NCBI GenBank assembly: GCA_026989145.1
Contig: JALSJU010000105.1
Location: 1-45,116, forward strand
Direction of reading: 5' to 3'
Source: Thiotrichaceae bacterium
GTDB lineage: Bacteria; Pseudomonadota; Gammaproteobacteria; Thiotrichales; Thiotrichaceae
DNA length: 45,116 nucleotides
Part shown: one piece after another, positions 9,205-17,430 of the stretch
Layout of the letters: every line of letters starts with the position of its first letter
Numbering within the stretch: the first letter of the stretch is position 1
Translations under genes and position numbers: made by a program
Notes under the pieces: generated by a model
The model's database searches: none
Seen by the model: the letters and a program-made list of their open reading frames with translations, nothing else
Told to the model about the DNA's origin: nothing

Positions 9205-9288
9205 TCAGGCTAAAAAATTCCAAACAGACAAAAAGAAGTCTAGCTTAACATAGTCAGGGGTACTTTAGCGATACCAGCCGTTGATGAT

Positions 9289-10014
9289 TTATTGGCAGAT
9301 TTGTAAATAACGCGAAACAACTAGTGCCATACCTTGCTCGATAGCCTCAATGGTTAGCGCATGTCCAATAGATACTTCCAAAATAGAATCAATGGTTAAG
9401 AATTGTTGCAGATTCGACAAGTCCAAATCATGCCCTGCATTCACACCAATATTTAATGACTGCGCAAGTTCTGCTGATTTCTTGTATTGATTAAACACCT
9501 CACCATGCTGCTCCGTCGAATAACTATTTGCGTATGACTCGGTATACAATTCAATCCGTTGCGCCTTTGTTTGCGGCACTTGCTTTATCTGCTCAAAATC
9601 AGGATCAATAAACAACGCACTACGAATGCTTTTAGCGTTTAAAGACTCACAAACACCGAGCAAAAACGAGCTGTTTTGACTTATATTCCAACCATGATCT
9701 GAGGTTAATTGTTCTGGGCTATCAGGCACTAAGGTACATTGTGATGGCTTTAATTCATGCACCAAAGCCAGAAAACTATCCGAAGGATAACCCTCAATGT
9801 TAAACTCGAGCTGCGGCTTAGACTTTAAAAAAACTGCTAAATCATAAGCATCTTTCCGGGTAATATGACGCTCATCGTCACGCGGATGAATTGTAATACC
9901 CTGTACCCCTAAATCAATAAACTTCTTCGCAAATTCAACAACATTGGGGTAATCCCTACCCCGTGAGTTTCTTAACAATGCTATTTTATTCAGGTTTACG
10001 CTTAGTTTTGTCAT
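9289..10014 (-). CDS. pdxJ: Pyridoxine 5'-phosphate synthase, Bacteroidetes-like type
   Basis: PdxJ condenses 1-deoxyxylulose 5-phosphate with 3-amino-2-oxopropyl phosphate to make pyridoxine 5'-phosphate. The 241-residue TIM barrel shows VNLNK (6-10), HPRDDERHI (43-51), FNIEGYPS (71-78), VNAGHDLDL (about 195-203) and SIGHAL near the end. The usual gammaproteobacterial pattern is NIDHIATLRN and VHLREDRRHI. The forms here, especially NKIA, HPRxDERHI and FNIEGYPS, match what I recall of Bacteroidetes-type PdxJ. It is also not beside recO or acpS, its usual gammaproteobacterial neighbours, but 4 bp after an aminotransferase. A horizontally acquired or second pdxJ is likely. DXP, its substrate, comes from dxs, also in this window. 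Confidence 0.9.
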   Translation of the reverse strand: MTKLSVNLNKIALLRNSRGRDYPNVVEFAKKFIDLGVQGITIHPRDDERHITRKDAYDLAVFLKSKPQLEFNIEGYPSDSFLALVHELKPSQCTLVPDSPEQLTSDHGWNISQNSSFLLGVCESLNAKSIRSALFIDPDFEQIKQVPQTKAQRIELYTESYANSYSTEQHGEVFNQYKKSAELAQSLNIGVNAGHDLDLSNLQQFLTIDSILEVSIGHALTIEAIEQGMALVVSRYLQICQ

Positions 10015-10018
10015 AAGT

Positions 10019-11218
10019 TTAACCTCTTTTTGTGTTCGCTAAGATTTGATTAATGCAATCTGCAAGCACCTTGATTCCTTTGTTAATAGCAACCTCATCC
10101 ATCGTGACATAGCTTAATCTCAAGGTATTATCTACCTCATCATCACCAATATAAAAAGGCTTGCCAGGCACAAAAGCTACTTTTTGTTTAATGGCTTGAT
10201 CAAACAAAGCCATCGCCGACACCCCTACCGGCAAAGTAAGCCATAAAAACATCCCGCCCTCAGATTCTGCAACTGTTACTGACGCAGGAAAGTATTGTTT
10301 AATTGATTGCATCATCGCTGCTTTTTTAGAAGCATAAAACTGACTGATTTTTTCTATATGTAAATCAATCGAATTATCCTGCAGGTATTGAAAAATAATC
10401 CGTTGCGAAAAATAATTGGTATGTAGGTCTGCTGCTTGTTTGGCAATAACCAAAGGTTTAATAAGCCAATCTGGAGCCACCACCCATCCCAGCCTAAATG
10501 AAGGCGTGATAACTTTTGAAAATGAGCCAAGTAAGATGGTTTGCTCAGGCAACAACGACATAAAATTAGATTTTTTTTGCCCTGAAAAGCGTAATTCACC
10601 ATAAGGATCATCTTGAATCAATAACGTTTTTGAACCTAAAACTAAAGTTACTAACTGCTCCCTGTTTTGTTGCGAATATGAAACCCCCGTTGGGTTTTGA
10701 AAGTTTGGCACAGTATAAACAAGCTTGGGCTGATGCTTTGTAAGTACGTGCTCTAGCTCAGATAAAATCATCCCTTGATTATTAATAGATACGCTGTGCA
10801 TTGTCGGTTGATACAATGAAAAAGCTTGAATCGCTCCGAGATAGCCGGGGCGCTCTATCACGATTGAATCGCCTTTATCAAGCAGCACCTTACCCAACAA
10901 ATCCAATGCCTGCTGCGAACCATTAGTGATTAAAATATTATTAGGAGAAATAGTTAAGCTCTGCTGAGACAAGTAACGCCCAGCAATCCACCTTCTAAGC
11001 TGATCATCACCCTCGCTACTTGCATATTGAAGTGCCTGCTTCCCGTTATTTTTTAAGACTTTGGCGCACGCCTTTTCTAGCGCATCAATCGGGAACAACT
11101 CCGCACTGGGTAAGCCGCCCGCAAATGAAATGACATCAGGCTGATTGGCTACTTTGAGGATACTCCTAATAAAGGACTCCGGTACTTCTTGTATCCTTTT
11201 TGATAATAACTGTTTCAC
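10019..11218 (-). CDS. PLP-dependent class I/II aminotransferase
   Basis: This 399-residue fold-type I aminotransferase has no DNA-binding domain. Visible marks are SFAGGLPSAELFP (31-43), the NPTG cofactor motif (175-178), DDPYGELRF (203-211) with the pyridine-nitrogen Asp, and GSFSK with the Schiff-base Lys235 followed by RLGW. It resembles the 2-aminoadipate/valine-pyruvate (LysN-like) group and the catalytic half of MocR regulators. Substrate cannot be read from sequence. It overlaps the upstream EamA gene by 4 bp and precedes pdxJ by 4 bp, so the three are surely co-transcribed. The pairing with a PLP-precursor enzyme is notable. Confidence 0.88.
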   Translation of the reverse strand: MKQLLSKRIQEVPESFIRSILKVANQPDVISFAGGLPSAELFPIDALEKACAKVLKNNGKQALQYASSEGDDQLRRWIAGRYLSQQSLTISPNNILITNGSQQALDLLGKVLLDKGDSIVIERPGYLGAIQAFSLYQPTMHSVSINNQGMILSELEHVLTKHQPKLVYTVPNFQNPTGVSYSQQNREQLVTLVLGSKTLLIQDDPYGELRFSGQKKSNFMSLLPEQTILLGSFSKVITPSFRLGWVVAPDWLIKPLVIAKQAADLHTNYFSQRIIFQYLQDNSIDLHIEKISQFYASKKAAMMQSIKQYFPASVTVAESEGGMFLWLTLPVGVSAMALFDQAIKQKVAFVPGKPFYIGDDEVDNTLRLSYVTMDEVAINKGIKVLADCINQILANTKRG

Positions 11219-12090
11219 GTTTGCTCACCCTTTTTTACACAGTTGCTTAATACAAAAACGACTAAACCCAATAAAATCAACCCCGATGATAACAATTTAG
11301 TTGCCGTTAGCTCTTCCTGAAAAATAACCGCTGAGCCTATAAAGCCAAACACAGGAACCAGTAACGAAACAGGAGCTACGGTTGATATCGGATATTTCTT
11401 TAACAAATTATTCCAAACCCAATACGCAAACAAAGTAGTAATGTACACTTGAAATAAAATCGAAAAAACACCCCAGCCGTCTATAGAAGAAAAAGCGGAA
11501 GCTAACGTCAGATTTTTATTCGTCCATACAGCCAGCAGCAATAAAGGAATTGGCGCAAATAAACTTGACCAAGCCATGAATGAAAAAACATTTTTGGGAG
11601 AAATCTTTTTAATCATCACATTACTTAAGCCCATTGAAACAGCGCCAAAAATTACAAACAACAAAGCCACTAAATTAGATGATGTATTACTTGAAAAAAT
11701 AAGAATTGCTAAACCACAAAGTGAAACTAGCATAGCCACAATTTGCTTGCTATTCAGTTTTTCAGAAAAGAAAAAGTAGCCAAAAATAATCGTAAAAAAA
11801 GCACTCAGCTGCAATAACAGCGATGCCACTCCCGGTGAGGCTCCCAAATGAATACCTAGGTTCACCATCCCCCACAAGCCTACACCAAATAATAGTCCGT
11901 AAAGAACAAGCATGGAAAGTTTCACCTCAGGTCGGGGTAAGAAGAAAACCAACGGGATAGCAGTGAGAAAAAAACGTAACGAGGCCAGTATAAAAGGATC
12001 CATACTGCCTAAGCCTAACTTGATAACTGAAAAATTAATCCCCCAAATAAACGTCACCAGTAATGCTAATACACCGTCTTTTTTAGTCAT
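11215..12090 (-). CDS. EamA/DMT-family transporter (first of two)
   Basis: A 291-residue inner-membrane protein with about ten hydrophobic helices arranged as two EamA halves (about 5-135 and 145-283). Early TFIWGINFSVIKLGL and late VAPVSLLVPVFGFIGS are typical of the drug/metabolite transporter superfamily. Members often export amino acids or metabolites; the substrate here is unknown. It overlaps phzF-like by 8 bp upstream and the aminotransferase by 4 bp downstream, so it belongs to the same transcription unit. Confidence 0.88.
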   Translation of the reverse strand: MTKKDGVLALLVTFIWGINFSVIKLGLGSMDPFILASLRFFLTAIPLVFFLPRPEVKLSMLVLYGLLFGVGLWGMVNLGIHLGASPGVASLLLQLSAFFTIIFGYFFFSEKLNSKQIVAMLVSLCGLAILIFSSNTSSNLVALLFVIFGAVSMGLSNVMIKKISPKNVFSFMAWSSLFAPIPLLLLAVWTNKNLTLASAFSSIDGWGVFSILFQVYITTLFAYWVWNNLLKKYPISTVAPVSLLVPVFGFIGSAVIFQEELTATKLLSSGLILLGLVVFVLSNCVKKGEQT

Positions 12091-12895
12091 TCAGTTCACC
12101 GCTAAAAACAGTTACTGCCTCACCCGACACAATGACCCTATCACCGAGTAGTTCAACACTGAGATCACCGCCTCGTTGAGATATTTGCCGAGCTTTCATT
12201 TTAGTTTTACCTAGTTTCTCAGCCCAATACGGCGTTAATGAGCAATGCGCCGAACCCGTTACAGGGTCTTCATCTATACCCACTTGTGGTCCGAACACGC
12301 GTGATACAAAATCAACTTGACTGCTTTTATTGGCTGACGCGGAATTAGCTAGCGCCGTTACAATCACACAACGCACAGGAATTTGAGCAATTTGCTGTAT
12401 TGAGGGTTGTAAGTTAGCTAGTGCCTCTTCATTTTCTAGCTCAACCAGTAAATCCAAGCCAGCCTCATTGGTCGCTACGACTTGTGCACCTAGCGCCATC
12501 TCTAAACCCACGGGTTGCTTGCATGGCTTTAATGGATCAACGGGGAAATTCATCTCCATTAATGTGTCGATTAAGTTGACCGTTAAGCGACCACTTAACG
12601 TATCAAACAACGCAGTCTTAGTTTTTGATAATAAGCCCTGCTGCCATAAAATATGCGAAGTTGCTAAGGTTGCGTGACCACACAGATCAACCTCGGTTGT
12701 CGGAGTAAACCACCGCAGAGAAAAGCAGCCATCAGGCTGTGCTTGCACGAAAGCGGTTTCTGAAAGATTCATTTCTGCCGCCAGCGTCTGCATCCATTTC
12801 TCTGCGGCGATATAACCCTCAGGCAACACACAGACACAGGCTGGATTGCCTTTAAACTTCTCATGGGTGAATGTATCCACTTGATATATTTTCAT
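12083..12895 (-). CDS. PhzF-family isomerase/epimerase
   Basis: 270 residues with the PhzF fold: YQVDTFTHEKFKGNPACVCVL at the start and a catalytic-type Glu in MNLSETAFV (about residue 46). The repeated-half motif is RWFTPTTEVDLCGHATLA, and the signature GIDEDPVTGSAHC lies near residue 210. PhzF proteins isomerise small metabolites (for example a phenazine precursor), and most homologues have no known substrate. The gene is 23 bp after the DUF711 gene and overlaps the EamA gene, placing it in the MocR-linked cluster. A detoxifying or amine-metabolite role is possible but is inference. Confidence 0.9.
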   Translation of the reverse strand: MKIYQVDTFTHEKFKGNPACVCVLPEGYIAAEKWMQTLAAEMNLSETAFVQAQPDGCFSLRWFTPTTEVDLCGHATLATSHILWQQGLLSKTKTALFDTLSGRLTVNLIDTLMEMNFPVDPLKPCKQPVGLEMALGAQVVATNEAGLDLLVELENEEALANLQPSIQQIAQIPVRCVIVTALANSASANKSSQVDFVSRVFGPQVGIDEDPVTGSAHCSLTPYWAEKLGKTKMKARQISQRGGDLSVELLGDRVIVSGEAVTVFSGELND

Positions 12896-12918
12896 GTTTA
12901 ATTCCTAGTTTAAAACAT

Positions 12919-14097
12919 TTAGGGGACAGCCAAGACTGCGCAGTTACAAAGGTCATCACTTTCAAATGCCGTCATGTCACCCGCGTTTAAATTTGGCACA
13001 GGAAATACGCGAACCGTTAAAGGCTTGTTCAATCGAAATGCCATTGTGCCCGTATCTCGCATCAGTGCTGCTATCTTCTCGATGGATGTATCACCTGGAA
13101 TCGGCACGGTATCTAAACCAATCCCGCACACTGCACTATAGGTTAGCAGTGATCGAATATCAAAATGATTATCAATCGTACCTTGAGCCAAACCAATATC
13201 CTCGGTTAATGCCAACATCAAACCTGAAAATCCGACTAAATCCACACCTTTAATGGATTTAAATACTTTCGTTAATAACGCCGATGCTTCAACCGTGCCT
13301 GACGCACCAAAATATTCAATGCCCATCGCCTCATAAACTTCAACCATACTCGCACAATCTTTTGAAGGCGCTGCCGAACTATCAAAGCCTGAAAATTTAA
13401 ATTCACTGCTAGCTGATTGCTTTACAAGCTTGTTGATTTCATCAATGTGGTATTGCAACGCGCTATTCATCACATCAAAATACGCTTTGAAATTATTGTT
13501 GTGGTCTTTTGTATCTGCCGCCTCGTTATAGTCATTTAAAACGGCAACCAAAAGGTCAGGTGTTTCCAATCCAATAACAAAACGATTACCCAGTTCACGC
13601 TTATGATAACTTGCAGGAAAGTAAGGAATTAACGGATTACAGTTAAAATTAACCGTGAAATTAAAGTTACCCTCGCCTCTTGGAGTGATCTGGCTGATGC
13701 ACTCAACTGCTTTTGCAGAATATTGAATCAACTCATTATTCAATACGCCAAACTCATCCATGCCCACATTGACACAAACATTGCACAAATCACCAAACTC
13801 TTTTACTAGCTCTGGCAAAAGCTGAATCTCATGTTTATTAACTGCCTCACCAATAGCAAAACGAATGCGTAACCCTGATGAGTTAGTCGATTCCAATAAC
13901 TCACTGAGATAGCGAAGGTCTTTTCTTGCAGTTACTAAATTATCGGTATTTAAATATTCACCAAACGGATTGCTTACAATACGAATTGATTGCACCGTAT
14001 AATTTTCAACAGCTAAGGATTTAGATAATTCACTACAAAACTTGGAAGCTTTTTGGATCGCTGCTTCCCATGTCGCTGTATTTTTTTCAAGAGACAA
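12919..14097 (-). CDS. DUF711 family protein with a disrupted or non-canonical start
   Basis: The C-terminal half is clearly DUF711 (PF05167): KFSGFDSSAAP, MGIEYFGASGTVEASALLT, FSGLMLALTEDIGLAQG and CGIGLDTVPIPGDTS. PLTVRVFPVPNLNAGDMTAF follows. Function is unknown. The open frame as given starts at a TTG (14095-14097). The same frame continues upstream without a stop to 14146 and encodes VRTITTFLSL, which matches the first strand expected in this family (IRTIT-x-ISL). No ATG, GTG or TTG lies in that added part. A good ribosome site and ATG are present at 14147-14160 but one base out of frame. Either a one-base frameshift, a sequencing error or an unusual start is involved. Confidence 0.85.
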   Translation of the reverse strand: MSLEKNTATWEAAIQKASKFCSELSKSLAVENYTVQSIRIVSNPFGEYLNTDNLVTARKDLRYLSELLESTNSSGLRIRFAIGEAVNKHEIQLLPELVKEFGDLCNVCVNVGMDEFGVLNNELIQYSAKAVECISQITPRGEGNFNFTVNFNCNPLIPYFPASYHKRELGNRFVIGLETPDLLVAVLNDYNEAADTKDHNNNFKAYFDVMNSALQYHIDEINKLVKQSASSEFKFSGFDSSAAPSKDCASMVEVYEAMGIEYFGASGTVEASALLTKVFKSIKGVDLVGFSGLMLALTEDIGLAQGTIDNHFDIRSLLTYSAVCGIGLDTVPIPGDTSIEKIAALMRDTGTMAFRLNKPLTVRVFPVPNLNAGDMTAFESDDLCNCAVLAVP

Positions 14098-14146
14098 AAA
14101 AGTAGTAATGGTTCTTACTTTGCATAATTTTTTATTTTTAATAACT

Positions 14147-14160
14147 CATGGTAATTCCTC
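14147..14160 (-). promoter_or_regulatory. Ribosome site and ATG, out of frame with DUF711
   Basis: On the minus strand GAGG (14157-14160) is followed by a 7-base spacer and ATG (14147-14149), an ideal arrangement immediately after the stop of the upstream EamA gene. That ATG gives only Met-Ser-Tyr-stop. Shifting by one base would read into the DUF711 frame, starting M-V-I-K-N and continuing to VRTITTFLSL. This supports a one-base insertion between 14142 and 14147 relative to the ancestral gene. Confidence 0.6.
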
Positions 14161-15047
14161 TAGCTATTTACGCCCATTTTACGGCTAACCGCGATGGTTA
14201 AAACAACGGCCAAGGCAAATATGTATGTCATTGCATCCACACTTTCACCTAAAATAATAATCGCTGCAATTATGCTTAAAAACGGTTGGAGCAGCTGAAT
14301 TTGACTGACTCGGGCAATGCCACCTAAGACTAATCCTTTATTCCAAAAGAAGAATCCAAATAACTGGCTAGCTAATGCCAAATATAAAAAACTGAGATAA
14401 ACATAGCCTGGAAAGCTGAAGAAATCATCCGGCTTTAGCATCCAAGCACCACTAAAGGTAATTGGAAACGATAACACTAACGCCCAACAAATAACCTGCC
14501 AGCCCCCAATTTCTTTAGATACTTTGCCACCAAAAGCATAACCCATGCCACCTATAATGCTAGAACCGATAAGGTATAAATGCCCCGTGTTAATCTCAAA
14601 CCCTCCTTTGATAAAAGAGAAACTGATAACCAATCCTGCACCAATAAAAGCAGCAATCCAAAAACCCACACTGGGGACCTCTTTGGTAATCATTGTGGCA
14701 AAAATTGCGGTTATTAATGGCAACAAACCACTCACTACACTGCCATGTGATGCTGGGACAGTCTGCATACCTAAAGCTGATAAGATAGGAAAGCCCCAAA
14801 CAACTCCACAGGCTGTTAGTAGCAATAACCCCACTTGCCTCTTTGTGGGCAATGGTTGCTTTAGGAGTAATAAAATAATAGCGGCTACGACTCCTGCAAT
14901 AACTGAGCGCCCCAAGCCAAGAAAAATAGGATTCATAAATGGAACAATCAAGCGCGTAACCGGTAACGTCAATGAGAACACAAGCACGCCCATTAATCCC
15001 AGAAACATGCCTTTGTTAATATGTTTTTGCCCTATTACATCACCCAT
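14160..15047 (-). CDS. EamA/DMT-family transporter (second)
   Basis: 295 residues with about ten transmembrane segments in two EamA repeats (about 12-140 and 152-290). Recognisable pieces are VFSLTLPVTRLIVPFMNP, a GRSVIAG segment at the end of helix 2 and RVSQIQLLQPFLSII in the second half. It differs clearly from the EamA protein at 11215-12090, so the two are paralogues rather than a recent duplication. Substrate is unknown. It follows the GNAT gene by 117 bp and its stop lies within the ribosome-site region of the DUF711 gene. Having two exporters in one cluster suggests that import or export of a metabolite is a main task. Confidence 0.87.
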   Translation of the reverse strand: MGDVIGQKHINKGMFLGLMGVLVFSLTLPVTRLIVPFMNPIFLGLGRSVIAGVVAAIILLLLKQPLPTKRQVGLLLLTACGVVWGFPILSALGMQTVPASHGSVVSGLLPLITAIFATMITKEVPSVGFWIAAFIGAGLVISFSFIKGGFEINTGHLYLIGSSIIGGMGYAFGGKVSKEIGGWQVICWALVLSFPITFSGAWMLKPDDFFSFPGYVYLSFLYLALASQLFGFFFWNKGLVLGGIARVSQIQLLQPFLSIIAAIIILGESVDAMTYIFALAVVLTIAVSRKMGVNS

Positions 15048-15164
15048 TAATCTAAACCTTTAATTATCTTGCCAATAAACATTCTAATGATGATTTTACA
15101 CAGTACCTCCACATCCATAGCTTGATCCTAATATTCTTTTATCATCCTGCATGAAACTTGCATA

Positions 15165-15854
15165 TCATTTAAAAAAGGCACTTAACTTAGATCTTTGGCG
15201 ACCTTCAGCATCAAAATTTTCTGGCTTAAGCCATAATTTAAACGCTTTTTTAGCATGTGGCCACTCACTATCCAGCATGGAAAACCAAGCAGTGTCACGG
15301 TTTCTACCTTTTACAACTAGCGCCTGACGAAAAATGCCTTCAAAGCTAAAGCCAAACCGTAAGGCTGCATTCTTAGATTTTTCATTAAGCGCATTACATT
15401 TCCATTCATAACGCCTATAACCAAGCTCATCAAATATATACTGCATCATCAAAAACATGGCCTCTGTTGCTATGGGGGTTTTTTGTAGCTGAGGGGAAAA
15501 CTGTAGATGCCCTACTTCAATAACGCCGTGCAATGGGTTAATACCCAAGTACCCTGCTAGACCAATTGCTTCATTATTTTGTTGGTTTATAATGACGTAA
15601 AACACAGGGTCACTTCCTCTTGAAGCATCTATCAACCATTGTTGATAAGCACTAAAATTTTCAAAAGGCAAATAAGTCCAATTTTTGTTCTCAATATCTT
15701 GGGAAAACGAACCAAATAAAGCTTCAGCATGCTTATCAATATTGAGCGCTTCGAGCCTACTGTACCGACCAACCATAATGACTTTCTCTAGTCTGCAAAC
15801 ACCAGACCAATTATCAACTAGTCTTCCTAATATTTGATTTCCTTCATCCTGCAT
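15165..15854 (-). CDS. GNAT-family N-acetyltransferase (RimL-like)
   Basis: 229 residues matching the RimJ/RimL-type acetyltransferase fold (Acetyltransf_3). The N-terminal GRYSRLEALN...HAEALF and the acetyl-CoA region around TPIATEAMFLMM are visible. YRRYEWKCNALNEKSKNAALRFGF and FEGIFRQ follow, all in family order. The start ATG at 15852-15854 keeps the conserved N-terminal strand complete, although no good ribosome site is seen. This group usually acetylates small amines, antibiotics or protein N termini; the target is unknown. It is the first minus-strand gene facing the divergent MocR regulator, so it is the prime candidate for direct control. Confidence 0.87.
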   Translation of the reverse strand: MQDEGNQILGRLVDNWSGVCRLEKVIMVGRYSRLEALNIDKHAEALFGSFSQDIENKNWTYLPFENFSAYQQWLIDASRGSDPVFYVIINQQNNEAIGLAGYLGINPLHGVIEVGHLQFSPQLQKTPIATEAMFLMMQYIFDELGYRRYEWKCNALNEKSKNAALRFGFSFEGIFRQALVVKGRNRDTAWFSMLDSEWPHAKKAFKLWLKPENFDAEGRQRSKLSAFFK

Positions 15855-15906
15855 TTAAAATTACCGTATTTATAACTTGCCAACAACTATATCGATATGT
15901 CACATT

Positions 15907-15968
15907 AAGTACAGATTCAAAAAAATATTATTAGAGAAGTACAGTTTTAATAATTTCAAACTGTACTT
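15907..15968. promoter_or_regulatory. Probable MocR-regulator operator (direct plus inverted repeats)
   Basis: The 134-bp gap between the divergent GNAT and MocR genes holds three copies of AAGTACAG. Two are direct (15907-15914 and 15937-15944), exactly 30 bp apart. One is inverted (15961-15968). The second and third extend to a perfect 11-bp inverted repeat, AAGTACAGTTT with AAACTGTACTT, separated by 10 bp. MocR-type regulators such as GabR and PdxR are known to use direct repeats, often with an inverted copy. The site ends 20 bp before the regulator ATG, so autoregulation is likely. Confidence 0.75.
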
Positions 15969-15988
15969 TATATTTTCGAGCACACTGT

Positions 15989-17398
15989 ATGTCAACTCTC
16001 TATCAAAAAGTCGCCGATCACATTAGCGATCAAATCAATAATGGCTTGTTACAAGCGGGGGAAAAAGTGCCTTCGGTACGCCAATGCTCTGCCGAGTTAG
16101 GCATCAGCATGACTACGGTTATTCGAGGTTATGAGTTACTGCAAGATCAACACCTCATTGAACCTCGACCTCAATCTGGGTTTTATGTGCTAGCCCCATT
16201 TGAAAAATCAGCACCACCAGAAATCAGTCAGCCCGAATTGACCCCATCCGAAGTTAACCTTGATGAGTTAGCGGTACGCTTATTGCAAACTTCAAAAGAT
16301 AAAAACATCATCCAACTCGGTACGGCACCGCCACAAACTGAAGTTCCTTCGGTAAAATTGATTAACCGCATCATGATCAAAGTGATTAAAGATGATGACA
16401 GCATTGCCGAATATGACCCGCCTCCCGGTAATGAAAACTTACGTCGGCAAATTGCACGGCGCATGCTCAACGCGGGTGTAAATATAAACCCAAATGAAAT
16501 TGTTATTACCACCGGCTGCCAAGAAGCAATGACACTGTGCTTACGCGCAGTGACTAAACCCGGTGATACCGTTGTTATTGAGTCGCCGAGTTACTTTGGC
16601 ACTTTAAAAGCGATTGAGACCCTAGGCTTAAAGGCCTTAGAAATCCCTACTGATGCTGAAAACGGCATGAGCCTAACGGCGTTAGAGCTTGCTTTACGTG
16701 AATGGGATATTCGCGCCTGCATTCTTACGCCTAATTTTAGTAACCCGCTGGGTTATTGCATGAGCGATGAAAACAAACAAAAATTGCGTACTTTATTAAA
16801 GCAAACCGGGATTCCAATTATTGAGGATGATATTTACTCAGAGCTTAGTTACAGCACACAACGCCCTAAGGCGATTAAGTCATTTGATGAAACAGGGGCT
16901 AACAGTAATGTTTTACTCTGCTCATCCCTTTCTAAATCACTCTCACCAGGCTTGCGTATTGGTTGGGCGATTCCAGGGAAATACCTTAAACAGGTAACTC
17001 AATTAAAAGTTAGCAATAGCATGGCTGGGGCAACTTTACCTGCATTAACGGCTGCATGTTATCTTGAAATGGGGATTTTTGACCGGCACCTACGCCAGAT
17101 GCGCCGTTATTATAAAGAACAGCGCGATTATTTTTTGCACTTAGCTTCAGAGCACTTGCCTAAAACTACACGTTTAACGCACCCACAAGGAGGCTATGTG
17201 ATTTGGCTGGAGTTGGATGAAGGCGTGGATAGCATGAAGCTTTATGAAACAGCCCTTGCTAAAAGAGTAAGCATTGCGCCAGGGCCTTTATTTTCGGCAT
17301 CTGGACAATACAAAAACTTCATCCGCGTAAACTATGGTAAAGCCAGCAAATCTGATTTAGAAAAAGCGATGATTACGCTAGGGGTATTACTAAGTTAG
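15989..17398 (+). CDS. MocR-type GntR/aminotransferase transcription regulator
   Basis: 469 residues. Residues about 5-68 form a GntR winged helix (GLLQAGEKVPSVRQCSAELGIS, then TTVIRGYELL). A linker runs to about residue 95, followed by a complete fold-type I aminotransferase domain. That domain has CQEAMTLCL, PNFSNPLG, EDDIYSEL and SSLSKSLSPGLRIGW, with the PLP lysine at K316. MocR proteins sense PLP or an amino compound and regulate neighbouring genes. The presence of pdxJ in the facing cluster makes a PdxR-like role conceivable. The aminotransferase and transporters equally suggest GabR-like control of amine use. The gene ends 32 bp from the convergent ATPase gene. Confidence 0.92.
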   Translation: MSTLYQKVADHISDQINNGLLQAGEKVPSVRQCSAELGISMTTVIRGYELLQDQHLIEPRPQSGFYVLAPFEKSAPPEISQPELTPSEVNLDELAVRLLQTSKDKNIIQLGTAPPQTEVPSVKLINRIMIKVIKDDDSIAEYDPPPGNENLRRQIARRMLNAGVNINPNEIVITTGCQEAMTLCLRAVTKPGDTVVIESPSYFGTLKAIETLGLKALEIPTDAENGMSLTALELALREWDIRACILTPNFSNPLGYCMSDENKQKLRTLLKQTGIPIIEDDIYSELSYSTQRPKAIKSFDETGANSNVLLCSSLSKSLSPGLRIGWAIPGKYLKQVTQLKVSNSMAGATLPALTAACYLEMGIFDRHLRQMRRYYKEQRDYFLHLASEHLPKTTRLTHPQGGYVIWLELDEGVDSMKLYETALAKRVSIAPGPLFSASGQYKNFIRVNYGKASKSDLEKAMITLGVLLS

Positions 17399-17430
17399 CA
17401 CGACCAAATATCATCTTCCCCATTCCGCAA

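Noticed and set aside
9205-9288. Possible terminator between pdxJ and pcnB
   Set aside because: Only a 4-bp GGTA/TACC pairing without a T run.
14545-15063. 172-codon plus-strand open frame opposite the second EamA gene
   Set aside because: Antisense shadow of a membrane protein; the EamA reading has clear family features and operon context.
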